DNA of 64,000 nt from Eumeta japonica. Its lineage: Eukaryota; Arthropoda; Insecta; Lepidoptera; Psychidae. The translations under genes and the position numbers were made by a program. Below the pieces are notes generated by a model. It was not told the origin of the DNA. It worked only from the letters and a program-made list of their open reading frames with translations, and made no database searches. Below, one piece after another: positions 56,901 through 64,000 of the stretch (position 1 is the stretch's first letter; each line of letters starts with the position of its first letter). The DNA lies in assembly GCA_005406025.1 (NCBI GenBank), contig BGZK01000898.1, forward strand, positions 124,001 to 188,000. The letters are read 5' to 3'.

Positions 56901-59624
56901 AGTATTGTTGAAATGTAGTTTTAGCACAACATATAAATCTAGTTTTTTAGTAAATTTTTAAAATACACTTCTATCATTCTCATCAGGACAAAAATACATT
57001 TATTAAGCGATTGCGTAAATACATAAAATTGTAAAAAATACGAATAAATTTTTAATTTTGTTATATAAAATGAATATTTCCAATATTGAAAGTTTGTGTT
57101 GGAATTTTTTTTTTTACGTTACATTTTGTATCTTCTTTATCAGGTGTTCCAATCAGATGGTACCTTTGTGGGCAAATTCGGTTCCTGTGGCTCCAAATTT
57201 GGGCAACTGGAACATCCCCATTACATCGCCGTCTCCAGCACCAATCGCGTCCTGGTCTCCGACTCTAATAACCACAGAATCCAGATCTTCGACGTCAACG
57301 GAAAATTCTTGTCATGCATCGGTGAAGAGGGCTCCGAGGATGGACAGTTTAAATTCCCGAGGTTCGTATTGATCAATATCAACTATCTACCGCAGTTTAA
57401 ATCCATGTCACATTTTCGTCTCTAACCCTGTTTTCTTTCATGTCTTTATTCTAGTTCTTTCATCCTAGCACCGGTCTAGAAATCCAGATTTTTGTCCAGT
57501 TTCAGGAAAAAAAATTCTAATCGCCATTCCAAACGAATGTGTCTGTGGCCATCAGCATCTTCATTTAAACAGATCAAAATAAAGTTTATTTTTTCTTAAA
57601 TAGATACTATCAAACACTCGTGGTTTGTAGTATTTTAACTCTCATCGAGGTTTTATTATGAATTGACAAATAGTTTTAAAATTATAAATAACTTGTTAGC
57701 AACAATAAAATGATGCTAAATAAATAGACAAGCAGACGGAGATTTAAATCTTATTATTTCGGATTGTTTATAATTAAAGATGACTTTTTATTTGTTTTAT
57801 AATAAGAACAGATTAGTACATATTCAAAATAAGCGAAGTGTGAGTACATGCTGTTATTCATTTCTATATCGTAGATGTTACCCGAGACGTCTTTCGCTTG
57901 GATTTAGCAATTGCGTTACATTCAGTAAATAGATTGGTAATATGGTAAGTGTTTATAAATACCTGAGTGTGCGGTGGTGTACATATGTAAAAGCTTATGT
58001 TTAAATACGTGTAGCGTAGATCCATGGGAAGACAGTGGATGGGTCGATCATTTATTGATTTACAAGCCGTAGTAAAAGAATATTAAAAGTATAGTACGTA
58101 TCTTTTATATCTATTACGTAATTTACTACATTATTAACATTATCCAATTATATAAAAAACATTTGTGGAAGCAAACAAGATTAAAAAAGTAGTATATGTT
58201 TCTATTATCTGTTTACAGGCGTCTTAATATTTAATTTCATCGTAATTTGTAGCCACTTTGCCTTTCAAACGTGACAGATATAATAATATAGAGTTAATTG
58301 CCCATTTATATAATCAGTGTGCATTATAATATTTATTATAAACTGTAGATAAAAATGGAATTTTAGTGCATTTTGTGGCACTTTCATGTGAGAACTACTA
58401 CAACAACTTACATAACCCCCCTGGCGGTCACCGCGCAGGTGACCGTTCCCCCTTGTTATTCTCCATTGACGCAATAAAGCCGTGGTCGGTCGCGCCCGGA
58501 TCGTAAATGCACTCAGCCGGCGACACGGCCGCCCCCGGAGCGCGGCCGCGTCGGGCGGGCGCGCTCATCTGCATCCGAAAGCTGCGGCCTGTTCCATAAA
58601 TCATTTAATCCGGCGGAGAGGGCGCCGGCGGCGGCGGCCGGAGGTATTTTCGATCCACCTTGACCGAATTGCACTTGCGCGGGTGTCGAAGACGCTCACC
58701 CCACTGCCCCCGATACGTTGGCGGTTTGTTTTTAAAATAGAATAGTTAAAAACCCGCGGAATCCGACGCGACCTTCTGCATTCATAATAAGCGAGGAATA
58801 ATGAACCAGTTCATTTGTATCGATGGACTTTCACTACGGCTCGTCCGATAATAAGGTCGTGGTTAATATTATTTGTAGTTTCGTTAAGTAATCCATTAGA
58901 TGTATGAAAAATACATGAAGTTGGAATAAATAATTTAAGCAAACGTAATAGTGGCATACCAGTTAGTAGTGATTGCTTAAAACGATAATGAATAAACGAA
59001 GTATTGGAGACAATTAAATTAAAAAAATATATGCATGTGAATTTTATATATAATCTGTTTTTTACAAAGTAAGCCTTAAAACCAATATCACGTTGGAAAT
59101 TGGTAGATCAGAAATTTTCTGAAAAGAAATGCGCACATAGTAGCGTTTGACATAACATCAAAAAATTATTTTGTAATATGTTTGCATCTCTACTCTTTCC
59201 CTATTTTAAAGGTAATACTTTGCATTCCTCGTTACCTTTTGAAGTATACCTATTTCAGATGTAATTGGTATATGTTTAGTGGTCATATCGTGAGAATCTG
59301 GCAAAGAAACGAAAAAAACGTACCTTCATACACAATAAACAACTTAGTTATCGTTTGTTTATCGATTATGATTGTCTGGGTGTTATTGTATGTATATGTA
59401 TTTTCAACAGGGGTGTAGCTGTGGATGACCAAGGATACATAGTCGTCGCCGATTCTGGCAACAATCGTATCCAGATCTTCCACCCTGACGGAACCTTCTT
59501 GCGAGCTTTCGGCTCCTGGGGCTCAGGAGATGGAGAATTCAAAGGTCTCGAAGGCATAGCCGTCATGTCAGGTGGAAATATTATCGTATGCGACAGAGAA
59601 AACCATAGAGTGCAGGTGTTCTGA
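44853..59624 (+). CDS. tn: TRIM-NHL E3 ubiquitin ligase, thin/TRIM32-like, 8 coding exons
   Basis: Joining 44853-44987, 45099-46538, 46758-47991, 48090-48262, 48422-48562, 50193-50333, 57144-57361 and 59411-59624 gives one open frame of 1231 residues with GT-AG introns throughout. Seen: a C3HC4-like RING (C10, C13, C25, H27, C30, C34, C48, C51), a Cys/His cluster like a B-box (C97, C100, C106, C109, C112, C117, C120, H124), a helical coiled-coil region about 125-230, a Ser/Arg/Glu/Pro-rich low-complexity linker about 290-950, and six NHL repeats from about 955 to the C-terminus. This order matches Drosophila thin/abba, the TRIM32 relative that acts in muscle at costameres and Z-discs as an E3 ligase and scaffold; that role is family knowledge, not read here. 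The RING/B-box sequence and the long linker favour tn over brat or mei-P26, which lack or differ in the RING. The piggyBac-bearing intron is the sixth, 6.8 kb. Symbol assigned by architecture and recall of the family. Confidence 0.88.
45099..46538 (+). CDS. tn: tn-like exon 2: RING end, B-box-like, coiled coil, start of linker
   Basis: 1440 bases, 480 codons, phase 0 on both sides (acceptor TGCAG|GTC, donor GGGAG|GTGAGT). It begins VKCPEC, which supplies the last RING cysteines. A Cys/His cluster at residues 97-124 follows, then a Leu/Arg/Asn-rich helical stretch typical of a TRIM coiled coil. From about residue 300 the sequence becomes charged and repetitive (RS, DTEE, KEKEK, PPKPVQP) and is probably disordered. 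The frame stays open for nine codons past the donor before a TGA at 46563-46565. Confidence 0.87.
46758..47991 (+). CDS. tn: tn-like exon 3: disordered Ser/Glu/Arg-rich linker
   Basis: 1234 bases, entered in phase 0 (TTCTCAG|GCA) and left in phase 1 (GTAGCAG|GTTAGA). It encodes about 411 residues dominated by Ser, Thr, Glu, Arg and Pro, with acidic runs (EESEEE, DDDDVDD) and many arginine/serine pairs (SRYRSRP, LSRSRSSH). No domain is recognisable. The fly protein also has a long unstructured linker between coiled coil and NHL repeats. The motif RSRYLALKERRNRLARSKSS, around residues 790-810 of the joined protein, is the most patterned segment and could be a short conserved motif. Confidence 0.82.
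48090..48262 (+). CDS. tn: tn-like exon 4: NHL repeat 1
   Basis: 173 bases. One leftover base of exon 3 plus GT completes a glycine codon, and the exon ends in phase 0 at CAG|GTAACA. It encodes residues about 937-994 and contains the first NHL unit: F-x-V-G-S-x-G-S-E-P-G-x-F-x-W-P-x-G-I-A-V, then VVADSSNHRVQ. The acceptor is GGTCTTCAG|G. Intron 3 before it is only 98 bases and is among the shortest of the gene. Confidence 0.87.
48422..48562 (+). CDS. tn: tn-like exon 5: NHL repeat 2
   Basis: 141 bases, 47 codons, phase 0 on both sides. It begins V-F-D-S-N-G and ends A-D-R-Y-N-H-R-I-Q, so exactly one NHL blade is encoded by one exon. Acceptor TTGTTAAG|G, donor CAG|GTGAGC. Confidence 0.87.
48563..50192. 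other. Intron 5 of the tn-like gene
   Basis: 1630 bases, GTGAGC...AACAG. AT-rich, with the tandem repeat at 48960-49105. No other element recognised. Confidence 0.7.
48960..49105 (+). repeat. AT-rich tandem repeat in intron 5
   Basis: TTTATTATTTATAATTTGTACT and TTTGTACTCAAAAA units are repeated irregularly several times between about 48985 and 49105. No coding potential. Confidence 0.6.
50193..50333 (+). CDS. tn: tn-like exon 6: NHL repeat 3
   Basis: 141 bases, 47 codons, phase 0 on both sides, the same size as exon 5. It begins V-F-D-P-S-G and ends C-D-K-E-N-H-R-V-Q. The acceptor is GGGAACAG|GTG and the donor is CAG|GTGAGT. GC content at third positions is well above that of the flanking introns, as expected of a conserved coding exon. 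Confidence 0.88.
51250..51865 (+). repeat. Near full-length copy of the CCGGYCAAG-headed interspersed repeat in intron 6
   Basis: The head AAACCGGTCAAGCGCGATTC is at about 51255. The middle has GCAACATAAACGGCCGTACC and AAAGTTTGATTTTTTTTGCAACTTCG, and the end is AGACAGACGGACAACAAAGGGATTTTATAAGGATACCCTTTTGGTTTTTGAGGTACGGAATTTTAA. It gives the family an approximate length of 600 bases. No ORF. Confidence 0.6.
52140..52375 (+). repeat. Second, shorter interspersed repeat copy in intron 6
   Basis: ACAACAGGAATACACACTC, AATTTCAACTTTCTCCAAATTACGGTTCATGGGATACAACTCGCTGACAG, then AGACGGACAGTGGAGGCTTAGTATCAGGGTTCCGTTGACAACCTTATGATACGGAAC: a related variant with the same closing phrase. It ends about 440 bases before the piggyBac-type element. 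Confidence 0.55.
52822..52862. repeat. Left end of piggyBac-type element: terminal repeat plus internal hairpin
   Basis: The terminal CCCTTTTACTGG is followed directly by a hairpin, GGTGGCA then TGCCACC with a seven-base loop. The same GGTGGCAATAT motif occurs inverted near the right end (about 55265-55277), forming subterminal repeats of the sort transposases bind. Confidence 0.65.
53254..54900 (+). CDS. piggyBac-type transposase (main ORF, DDE_Tnp_1_7 family)
   Basis: 548 codons of uninterrupted frame. Seen: an acidic, Ser-rich N-terminal 120 residues, then the transposase core with FELFFDVEVMDNI, LGIIIQMGIH and YDKLYKVRPL. The catalytic aspartates expected for piggyBac are all present: D318 (CRADSSTGY), D365 (MAFDNFFSSFDLL), and D496/D499 (GGVDRFDQLR). 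The frame then meets a TAG at 54898-54900, just where the C-terminal tail should continue. The ATG at 53254 is preceded by TTTTTTTAG, a possible acceptor for a 5'UTR intron with a GTAAG donor at about 53068. The protein is the cut-and-paste recombinase; whether it is active here is doubtful because its zinc-binding tail is out of frame. Confidence 0.88.
   Translation: MSKRNQFLRDKQIEEELENIFGIPDGSISEDDEENLSDAEGTNDNRNLLSILVGKDVMISSAAEERQESPVLAQSPRPSTSRAVNDSPSVTTRVHSPSLENLSDFSSSSDEESDADEIEWKKQSWQQSPNLESFDDSPLRCTRNLPNRTRPVTYFELFFDVEVMDNIMIQTNKYAEQENARNWTPVTVNELKAFLGIIIQMGIHVLPTIEDYWSSNPLLQVVEIAETMTLQRFQKILKFLHINDNLAMPSRTDENYDKLYKVRPLVDRLNNLCQSNASITNSQSIDECMIKFKGRSSLKQYMPMKPVKRGYKVWCRADSSTGYLYQFQVYTGKTDTAETGLGSNVVKSLCEPLLQNGYSGHMAFDNFFSSFDLLQHLYEQGVYSTATIRSDRVDLPLLVKKPKKTGNREEDERISVAASKASTKIKKLKKGKWKWRVKKNVGFAVWKDTKQVNVVSTAFHPKEKRNCNRTQKDGSKKSIRCPLLIPEYTKRMGGVDRFDQLRTHYDVGRRSRKWWTRIFYFFIDVAITNAYLIYKTNTRVHSVEPKRI
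54893..55229 (+). pseudogene. Frame-broken C-terminal tail and Cys-rich zinc domain of the piggyBac-type transposase
   Basis: After the main ORF, homology continues in another frame (EFRIALSREL...TFRKRS, about 54891-54978). It shifts again across a run of ten A's (54979-54988) into a frame ending at 55229. That last part carries the family's zinc-ribbon-like pattern: KRCRYCSTK, KIECERCKVALC, FKLFH. The two shifts separate the zinc domain, which binds the transposon ends in piggyBac, from the catalytic core. Either these are decay mutations, assembly errors at a homopolymer, or the tail is reached through splicing; decay or sequencing error is the simplest reading. Confidence 0.75.
57144..57361 (+). 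CDS. tn: tn-like exon 7: NHL repeat 4 and first half of repeat 5
   Basis: 218 bases, entered in phase 0 (TTTATCAG|GTG) and left in phase 2 (CCGAG|GTTCGT). It begins V-F-Q-S-D-G; the first 47 codons are one NHL blade ending S-D-S-N-N-H-R-I-Q, and the rest encodes I-F-D-V-N-G through K-F-P. The donor GTTCGT is weaker than the others in the gene but is the only one that keeps the frame with exon 8. Confidence 0.86.
57362..59410. other. Intron 7 of the tn-like gene
   Basis: 2049 bases, GTTCGT...CAACAG. AT-rich apart from the GC island at 58425-58740. Confidence 0.65.
58425..58740. other. GC-rich island in intron 7 of the tn-like gene
   Basis: About 300 bases far richer in G+C than the AT-rich surroundings. 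It includes CGGTCACCGCGCAGGTGACCG, an inverted repeat with 8-base arms, and GGCGCCGGCGGCGGCGGCCGG. An 87-codon frame across it is Arg/Ala-rich and looks incidental. Possibly a regulatory element. Confidence 0.4.
59411..59624 (+). CDS. tn: tn-like exon 8: end of NHL repeat 5, NHL repeat 6, stop
   Basis: 214 bases including the stop. After completing an arginine codon with exon 7, it reads G-V-A-V-D-D-Q through N-N-R-I-Q, then a last full NHL blade ending D-R-E-N-H-R-V-Q, then V-F and TGA at 59622-59624. The acceptor is TTTTCAACAG. NHL proteins of this class commonly end right at the last blade, so the stop looks natural. Confidence 0.88.
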
Positions 59625-59735
59625 GGTAAAACAAAAATATAACGTGATGCAGTTTTCATAAATCTTGATGTATTGTTATATTCGACAATATATTAAAGCT
59701 AGTTTTAGAAAAACTATGAACAGCAAATGTATATT

Positions 59736-59741
59736 AATAAA
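59736..59741 (+). terminator. Candidate polyadenylation signal of the tn-like gene
   Basis: AATAAA lies 112 bases after the TGA stop, in AT-rich sequence. It is the first canonical hexamer downstream. AATAAA is common by chance in DNA this AT-rich, so the true 3' end could be further on. Confidence 0.3.
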
Positions 59742-62700
59742 TAGGCAATCATAAAAATATCTAACAACCTTGTTACATTTTATACGATTTTTCTGTTTTA
59801 ATAGATGGATTTACATAGATATTTCTATTCAGGCACTTAAATTTTTTTTAATTTTTTTGCAACTTGAAAATATATTTGGAAAAATAATCTCACAATTTTT
59901 CTGTGGAAGCATTTATTTAGTATTTTTTTATAATATCAAACATGTCTACACAAATACAGTCATCGATTTCATTAGAGACAGATCAGACCTGTACATTTTC
60001 TTCCATCTCTCGGGAGTTTTTAGCACAATATCGAATCGGCTGAGGTACGAAATCCACGAACGTATATTTTATGTGTACTCAGTGGATGCGGTGAACGAAA
60101 TTACTTGATCACAGACATTCATCCGAAGTTTCATAAACCGAATGATTATAGATTAGCAAAATTGCATAACTAATGGTATCGATTGATGTATGATTTCTAG
60201 CAATCCTGTAATATATTATTTCTTGCAAGATGTACAACAATGCATGAAATATGCGATTCTTTAAAAAGAATTAATTTTAAATATTCCATACATAATTCAG
60301 ATCTATATCATCTACTTTGTTTGTATCACGTTTAAATAAAACTACTCTAATAAACAGTTGACATTATTGAAAATCGGATCTAAACAACTAATCAATGGAT
60401 TTTTGCTCCATTTATCAAAGATATATTAAGCATTGCTGTATTATACGTGTAAAGAAAAATAAGTAATTCAAGCACAAAAATCAATTCATGTAATGAATTG
60501 ATAATTTTGTAGTATAAATGTAGAAAGTCACATCAGATTCAATGTGAAGTATGTAATAATACTTTTGCATGGAGTCTCCACAACCTGTTCCGCGTTCCTT
60601 CGCATCTCCGCGGCGGCCCACAGACCCCGGGCTGCGGTAAAACCTGTAGGATTCTCCTCTTAATGGGAATTTTTCCCGACGGTACCTTCCCTCCTCTATT
60701 CAACGAAATACTAATGTAGCCTCGGACGGGGAGGATCGTTTACGCTGTTCGTTACGGAGGGAGAGAGGAGAAAAATAATATTTATCGCACCGAGGCCGCC
60801 TCTCGCGCAGTTTAATGTACAAATAGCACGAAACGGATTATCGTCATATAATTGTGCGAGTTGCGACGTCACCTGGAGCCTAAAGAGAGACGAGCCTTAA
60901 CAAATTTAATTTATTCGCGCTACCCCGTACGACATTAACCGAACTCTAGCGCCATTTGGACTCTAGTCATTTTTAAATATGAACGCAGTTCAGGAGAACT
61001 TTTTATAAAATGTTCATTAAAATATTGAATTTATTCTGATAATTATTATAGTAATAATTACCTATTCATTTTAATTAGTGTCACTCTAGTCATATAGCAA
61101 TATAATATTGTAAATATAATAAATTTTACTATGGATTGCGTACAAAAATTTTATTCCTAAATACATCGCATAGTAATGGTGCTCAAAGAAACAATATTCC
61201 CTTCAAATAATCACAATATTAGTACCGGTCTACTATTTGAAGAGAGCTCATGCCACGTCAAATTTTATTTTGTATTTATAACGGCGTTTTTTTTAATATA
61301 AAAAAATGAATATAAGATGAAGGTTACTCTCGTTAAATTGTTGAAGAATATTTCACAACGTAATTATTCTGCCCCTTGGAACACTTCAAATTAAACGAAA
61401 ATAAAATTTCATTCGCCTGCGCCGCGGCTACTGCCCTCGGCCCGCCGCTCGCCGCTCCTCCCCTGACTGTTGCGTCTTTGACAATCCGTTTCTACCGAAA
61501 TTGGAAATTCTTTTCTCCTGTCAAGTTCACGGACGATATTAACATTTCATAGCTTTGCGCTTTTAACTGTTTTGTATAATGATCTATATCGCTAAGTAAA
61601 CTTATGAAAACTGTTTTGTATGATTTTTTGATTTATTAAAGTGAATTTGTTACTCGCCGTTAGTTTTATTTTCGAAGCCTTGTACTTTTATTCTTATCTC
61701 CTATTGCCACTCAGTAACAACATTGTATCTGCAGACAGGTTCGAGTTCAACGTCATCTTACATGTGCATTGCAGTGCTGTAATGGAATAAAAATCGAATC
61801 AAACTGAAACTTGCACGTATATCTCTAGTTGTATATGGTCCTTCCTATACTCCTACTGCGTCTTCATCGGAAATCATCGAAATCTATAAGGAACGGTTTA
61901 CCGACCATCACTGCTACGGTAAGTCGGCAAATTTCCCTAACACCGCTGCTAAAACCTTCAGCCAGCAGCTTTCAAAGCGGCGAACAACCGAAATACGTGA
62001 ACCCCGGCCGATCTTGCGACTACTACGAAATTAAATAGCATAGGAGGTTGTCAATTGAGACAGGAGAGAAGCATCCGAAGTTAGAAAAAATAATACATTA
62101 CACGACAATCACGATCATCGGTAGTAGATATATCAAAAGTAAATATCATGTTTTTGCGAATTTCATAAATATTACAAGCAAGGGTTACGGGTGTCTATGG
62201 ACGGCAATGACGTGTACTTTTCTATGGCTTGCATATTCGTTTACTTGATATGAATCGTGTTAAAAAAAAATATTTATCAATCCAAGAATAAATTATTCGA
62301 TTTTTCATCAAAAACTGATAACTTATAAAAAACAAATAATTAAAGATAGAGTAAGTTAAAGCTGCAATAAACTATTATACTAATAAAATCAGCTTATCGG
62401 GAGCTATCCCGTGCGCCAAGTTTCTCAATCTCGAGTCATAAAATTATGGAAAACTAAGTTTCTATAGTGAGAATTCAAAAATCTAGCATAATCGGATGAA
62501 ATTAATAGAAAGAAAACTAAATTAAATCTACAAAATGTACAAAAAATGTTTCTAATACCATACACACACTACATTTTTTTAAATATCTGATCTGTAGTTT
62601 CAATAATAATACTGACGAATATTTAACACTGGTTTTTAATTTTTTGGACAGCACTGTTTTGATCCAGAAGTCCTATAATTTAATACACATATTTTTGTTC

Positions 62701-62889
62701 TATTCAATACGATTTTTAAGTCATACACACATAGGTCATACTTAAAGTTTTTAGAATTGGCCACTTTAGAAACTGTAAAATAATAAAACATTGGTCAAGT
62801 ATAAAAATGAAATTCTTTGGCAACATTATTATGTATATTGTGTTCATTTGTCATTTATTTTTACAAATTGGTAGAACAAATTTATATAA
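59742..62889. other. No gene seen downstream of the tn-like gene
   Basis: AT-rich with GC-rich islands at 60590-60990 and about 61415-61460. A 112-codon + frame at 59770-60108 is Phe/Ile-rich and looks incidental. Confidence 0.45.
60590..60990. other. GC-rich island downstream of the tn-like gene
   Basis: TCTCCGCGGCGGCCCACAGACCCCGGGC, GACGGGGAGGATCG and GGTCACCTGGAGCC-like stretches stand out from the AT-rich context. No ORF or RNA gene is recognised. Could be a conserved non-coding element or the border of another gene. Confidence 0.35.
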
Positions 62890-64000
62890 CGTCAACATAC
62901 ATTTAATGAGAGAAAATTTTCGTGAAATGATTTTCTATAATTTTCTTTGCTATTTAAGCCAACAAGAAAGTTGTAACAGACTTTTATTGGCCTTTACACG
63001 ATGAAGCTCCACCCTTTACCGTTAATTATGACTGATTGAACTTCTTCAAACGTGGTCGCACTAGTCTGACTAAAGATCTGCGTTAGAGACATTCTTCTAC
63101 GGCCGAAAAACTGACAACGACCGACAAACGGAGACAACAGCATTGCTGTACAGCTCATGATAGAAACTGACAACAGGATGACCTACCAACAGATCTGAAC
63201 AAGAGCTTAGGCATGGGTATGAGTCGAATGCACAAAATCCTTCATAGATGAATGTGTATTTGTCTCATACCCATGCAATACAAAGCTTCCCGACCTCTAA
63301 ATTTTCAAATTTAGAGATCAAGAAGCTTTGTACCTCATAATTTGACCGACACTTAAAGCACCGTCGTATTAATTAGTGACTAGAAAAGATTCGCCATTGG
63401 CAATTGAAATGCTGTGTACAAGATGGTTATAGGTGACGAAAGCTGGATTTATTGATACGATCCAGAAATCAAAAGACAATCTGCTCAGTGGGTGTCCTTA
63501 AAGAGTTGCCTATTAAAGTAAATTGAGGTCAAAGCGTCGGAAAAAAGATGGTGACCTCTTCCTTTGGAATGGCAGGTCATTATACAACAATTGTTTTAGA
63601 AAATAAAAAAAAATATTCAATGAAAACTGGTACACTAATAATTGTTTGCCTTTTATTTTGGAAAAATATAGAGAAAAACGACTTTATAATAAGATTTTCC
63701 TGCCTCATGATAACGCCTCACCACATACCGCTAGCAATTTGAGGAAAAGTAACAATTTGGAAACGTTAAGTATAAAAATACTAGCTCACCTGCCTTACAG
63801 CCCCAACCTCATACTAAGCAATTTTTATTTATTTCCTAAAATAAAAGGAAAACTTTAGAAAAGTGGCTAACGGACGCCTAAGGAGCAGTTGTTCCATATG
63901 AAACGACCCCTAAGTTTGAATGGAAAAAATGTTTCTCTCTGTGATTCCATCGAATGAGCGTTGTATTGACCTCAACCGACAGTATTTTTAAAAATAATAA
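62890..64000 (+). mobile_element. Degenerate mariner-type transposon reaching the window edge
   Basis: Mariner transposase homology runs through the segment in changing frames. It includes LMRENFREMIFYNFLCYLSQQES (62905-62975), FFKRGRTSLTKDLR (about 63041-63086), MTYQQI..SLGMGMSRMHKILH (63178-63246), VIGDESWIY with YDPEIKRQSAQW (63428-63491), FLPHDNASPHTAS (63694-63735), HLPYSPNLILSNFYLFPKIKGKL (63788-63856) and WKKCFSL.FHRMSVV (about 63920-63968). These are the N-terminal, linker, first Asp (GDE), second Asp (HDNA) and third Asp (SPN, Asp replaced by Asn) regions. The frame reaches the window end. Stops and frameshifts make it inactive. Confidence 0.85.
63211..63333 (+). repeat. Two adjacent imperfect palindromes inside the mariner
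   Basis: 63211-63233 and 63254-63276 are inverted copies (GCATGGGTATGAG versus CTCATACCCATGC at the core). 63278-63304 and 63307-63333 form a second pair (ATACAAAGCTT... versus ...AAGCTTTGTAC) with almost no loop. The second palindrome falls where the transposase should read ...HEHL..KKLC..WIPHNL and adds extra sequence there. Confidence 0.75.

Larger units (their letters stand above)
50334..57143. other. Intron 6 of the tn-like gene
   Basis: 6810 bases, GTGAGT...TATCAG. It contains two interspersed repeats and the piggyBac-type element, which together make up about half of it. 55412-57140 holds no recognisable gene; 55490-55580 and 56040-56340 are GC-richer and may be old repeats. Confidence 0.7.

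Noticed and set aside
58482..58745. 87-codon Arg/Ala-rich frame in the intron 7 GC island
   Set aside because: GC-rich DNA lacks stop codons; composition alone explains the frame.
59770..60108. 112-codon Phe/Ile-rich frame after the tn-like gene
   Set aside because: AT-rich composition, no homology, no exon signals.

Overview
The window looks like AT-rich nuclear DNA of an insect, most probably a moth or butterfly. The evidence is one spliced gene with short GT-AG introns, a nearly complete piggyBac-type transposon, Tc1/mariner/IS630-type transposons, non-LTR retrotransposon 3' fragments, and several interspersed-repeat motifs I associate with lepidopteran genomes (a 'ccggccaagtgcgagtcg' head, tails with 'gacagacggacggac', tRNA-derived SINEs). 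The species cannot be named from the sequence alone.

The one host gene I can support is on the + strand from about 44.85 to 59.62 kb. Joining eight coding exons with consistent phases gives a 1231-residue RING / B-box-like / coiled-coil / disordered / six-NHL-repeat protein. It matches the architecture of the TRIM-NHL ubiquitin ligase called thin (tn, also abba) in Drosophila, the fly relative of TRIM32. RING and B-box lie in exons 1-2, a long Ser/Arg/Glu-rich linker in exons 2-3, and the beta-propeller in exons 4-8. A 5'UTR exon boundary just upstream of the ATG suggests that the promoter and first non-coding exon lie further upstream, possibly within the window.

Positions 1-44.8 kb hold no recognisable host coding gene. 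They contain a truncated LINE reverse transcriptase (2.1-3.1 kb, -), SINE-like pieces, a large TG microsatellite inside an interspersed repeat (12.7-13.3 kb), an endonuclease-like ORF remnant (18.8-19.2 kb, -), a complete but dead IS630/Tc1-type transposon with terminal inverted repeats and TA duplication (19.65-21.50 kb), a possible solo LTR with a tandem minisatellite (21.7-22.5 kb), a mariner broken by a nested insertion (23.4-25.4 kb, -), an RTE-type LINE remnant (30.4-30.8 kb), and several copies of common interspersed repeats. Short GC-rich islands punctuate the AT-rich background.

Within intron 6 of the tn-like gene (50.3-57.1 kb) sit two interspersed-repeat copies and a piggyBac-type element (52,822-55,407) flanked by TTAG rather than TTAA. 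Its transposase keeps all catalytic aspartates but has two frame breaks before the zinc-binding tail. The last kilobase (62.9-64.0 kb) is a degenerate mariner with two adjacent imperfect palindromes.

I found no CRISPR array, bacterial-type operon, tRNA, rRNA or convincing new multi-gene system. The points most worth checking are the TTAG-flanked piggyBac, the exon-per-NHL-module layout, the palindromic mariner, and the GC-rich islands.
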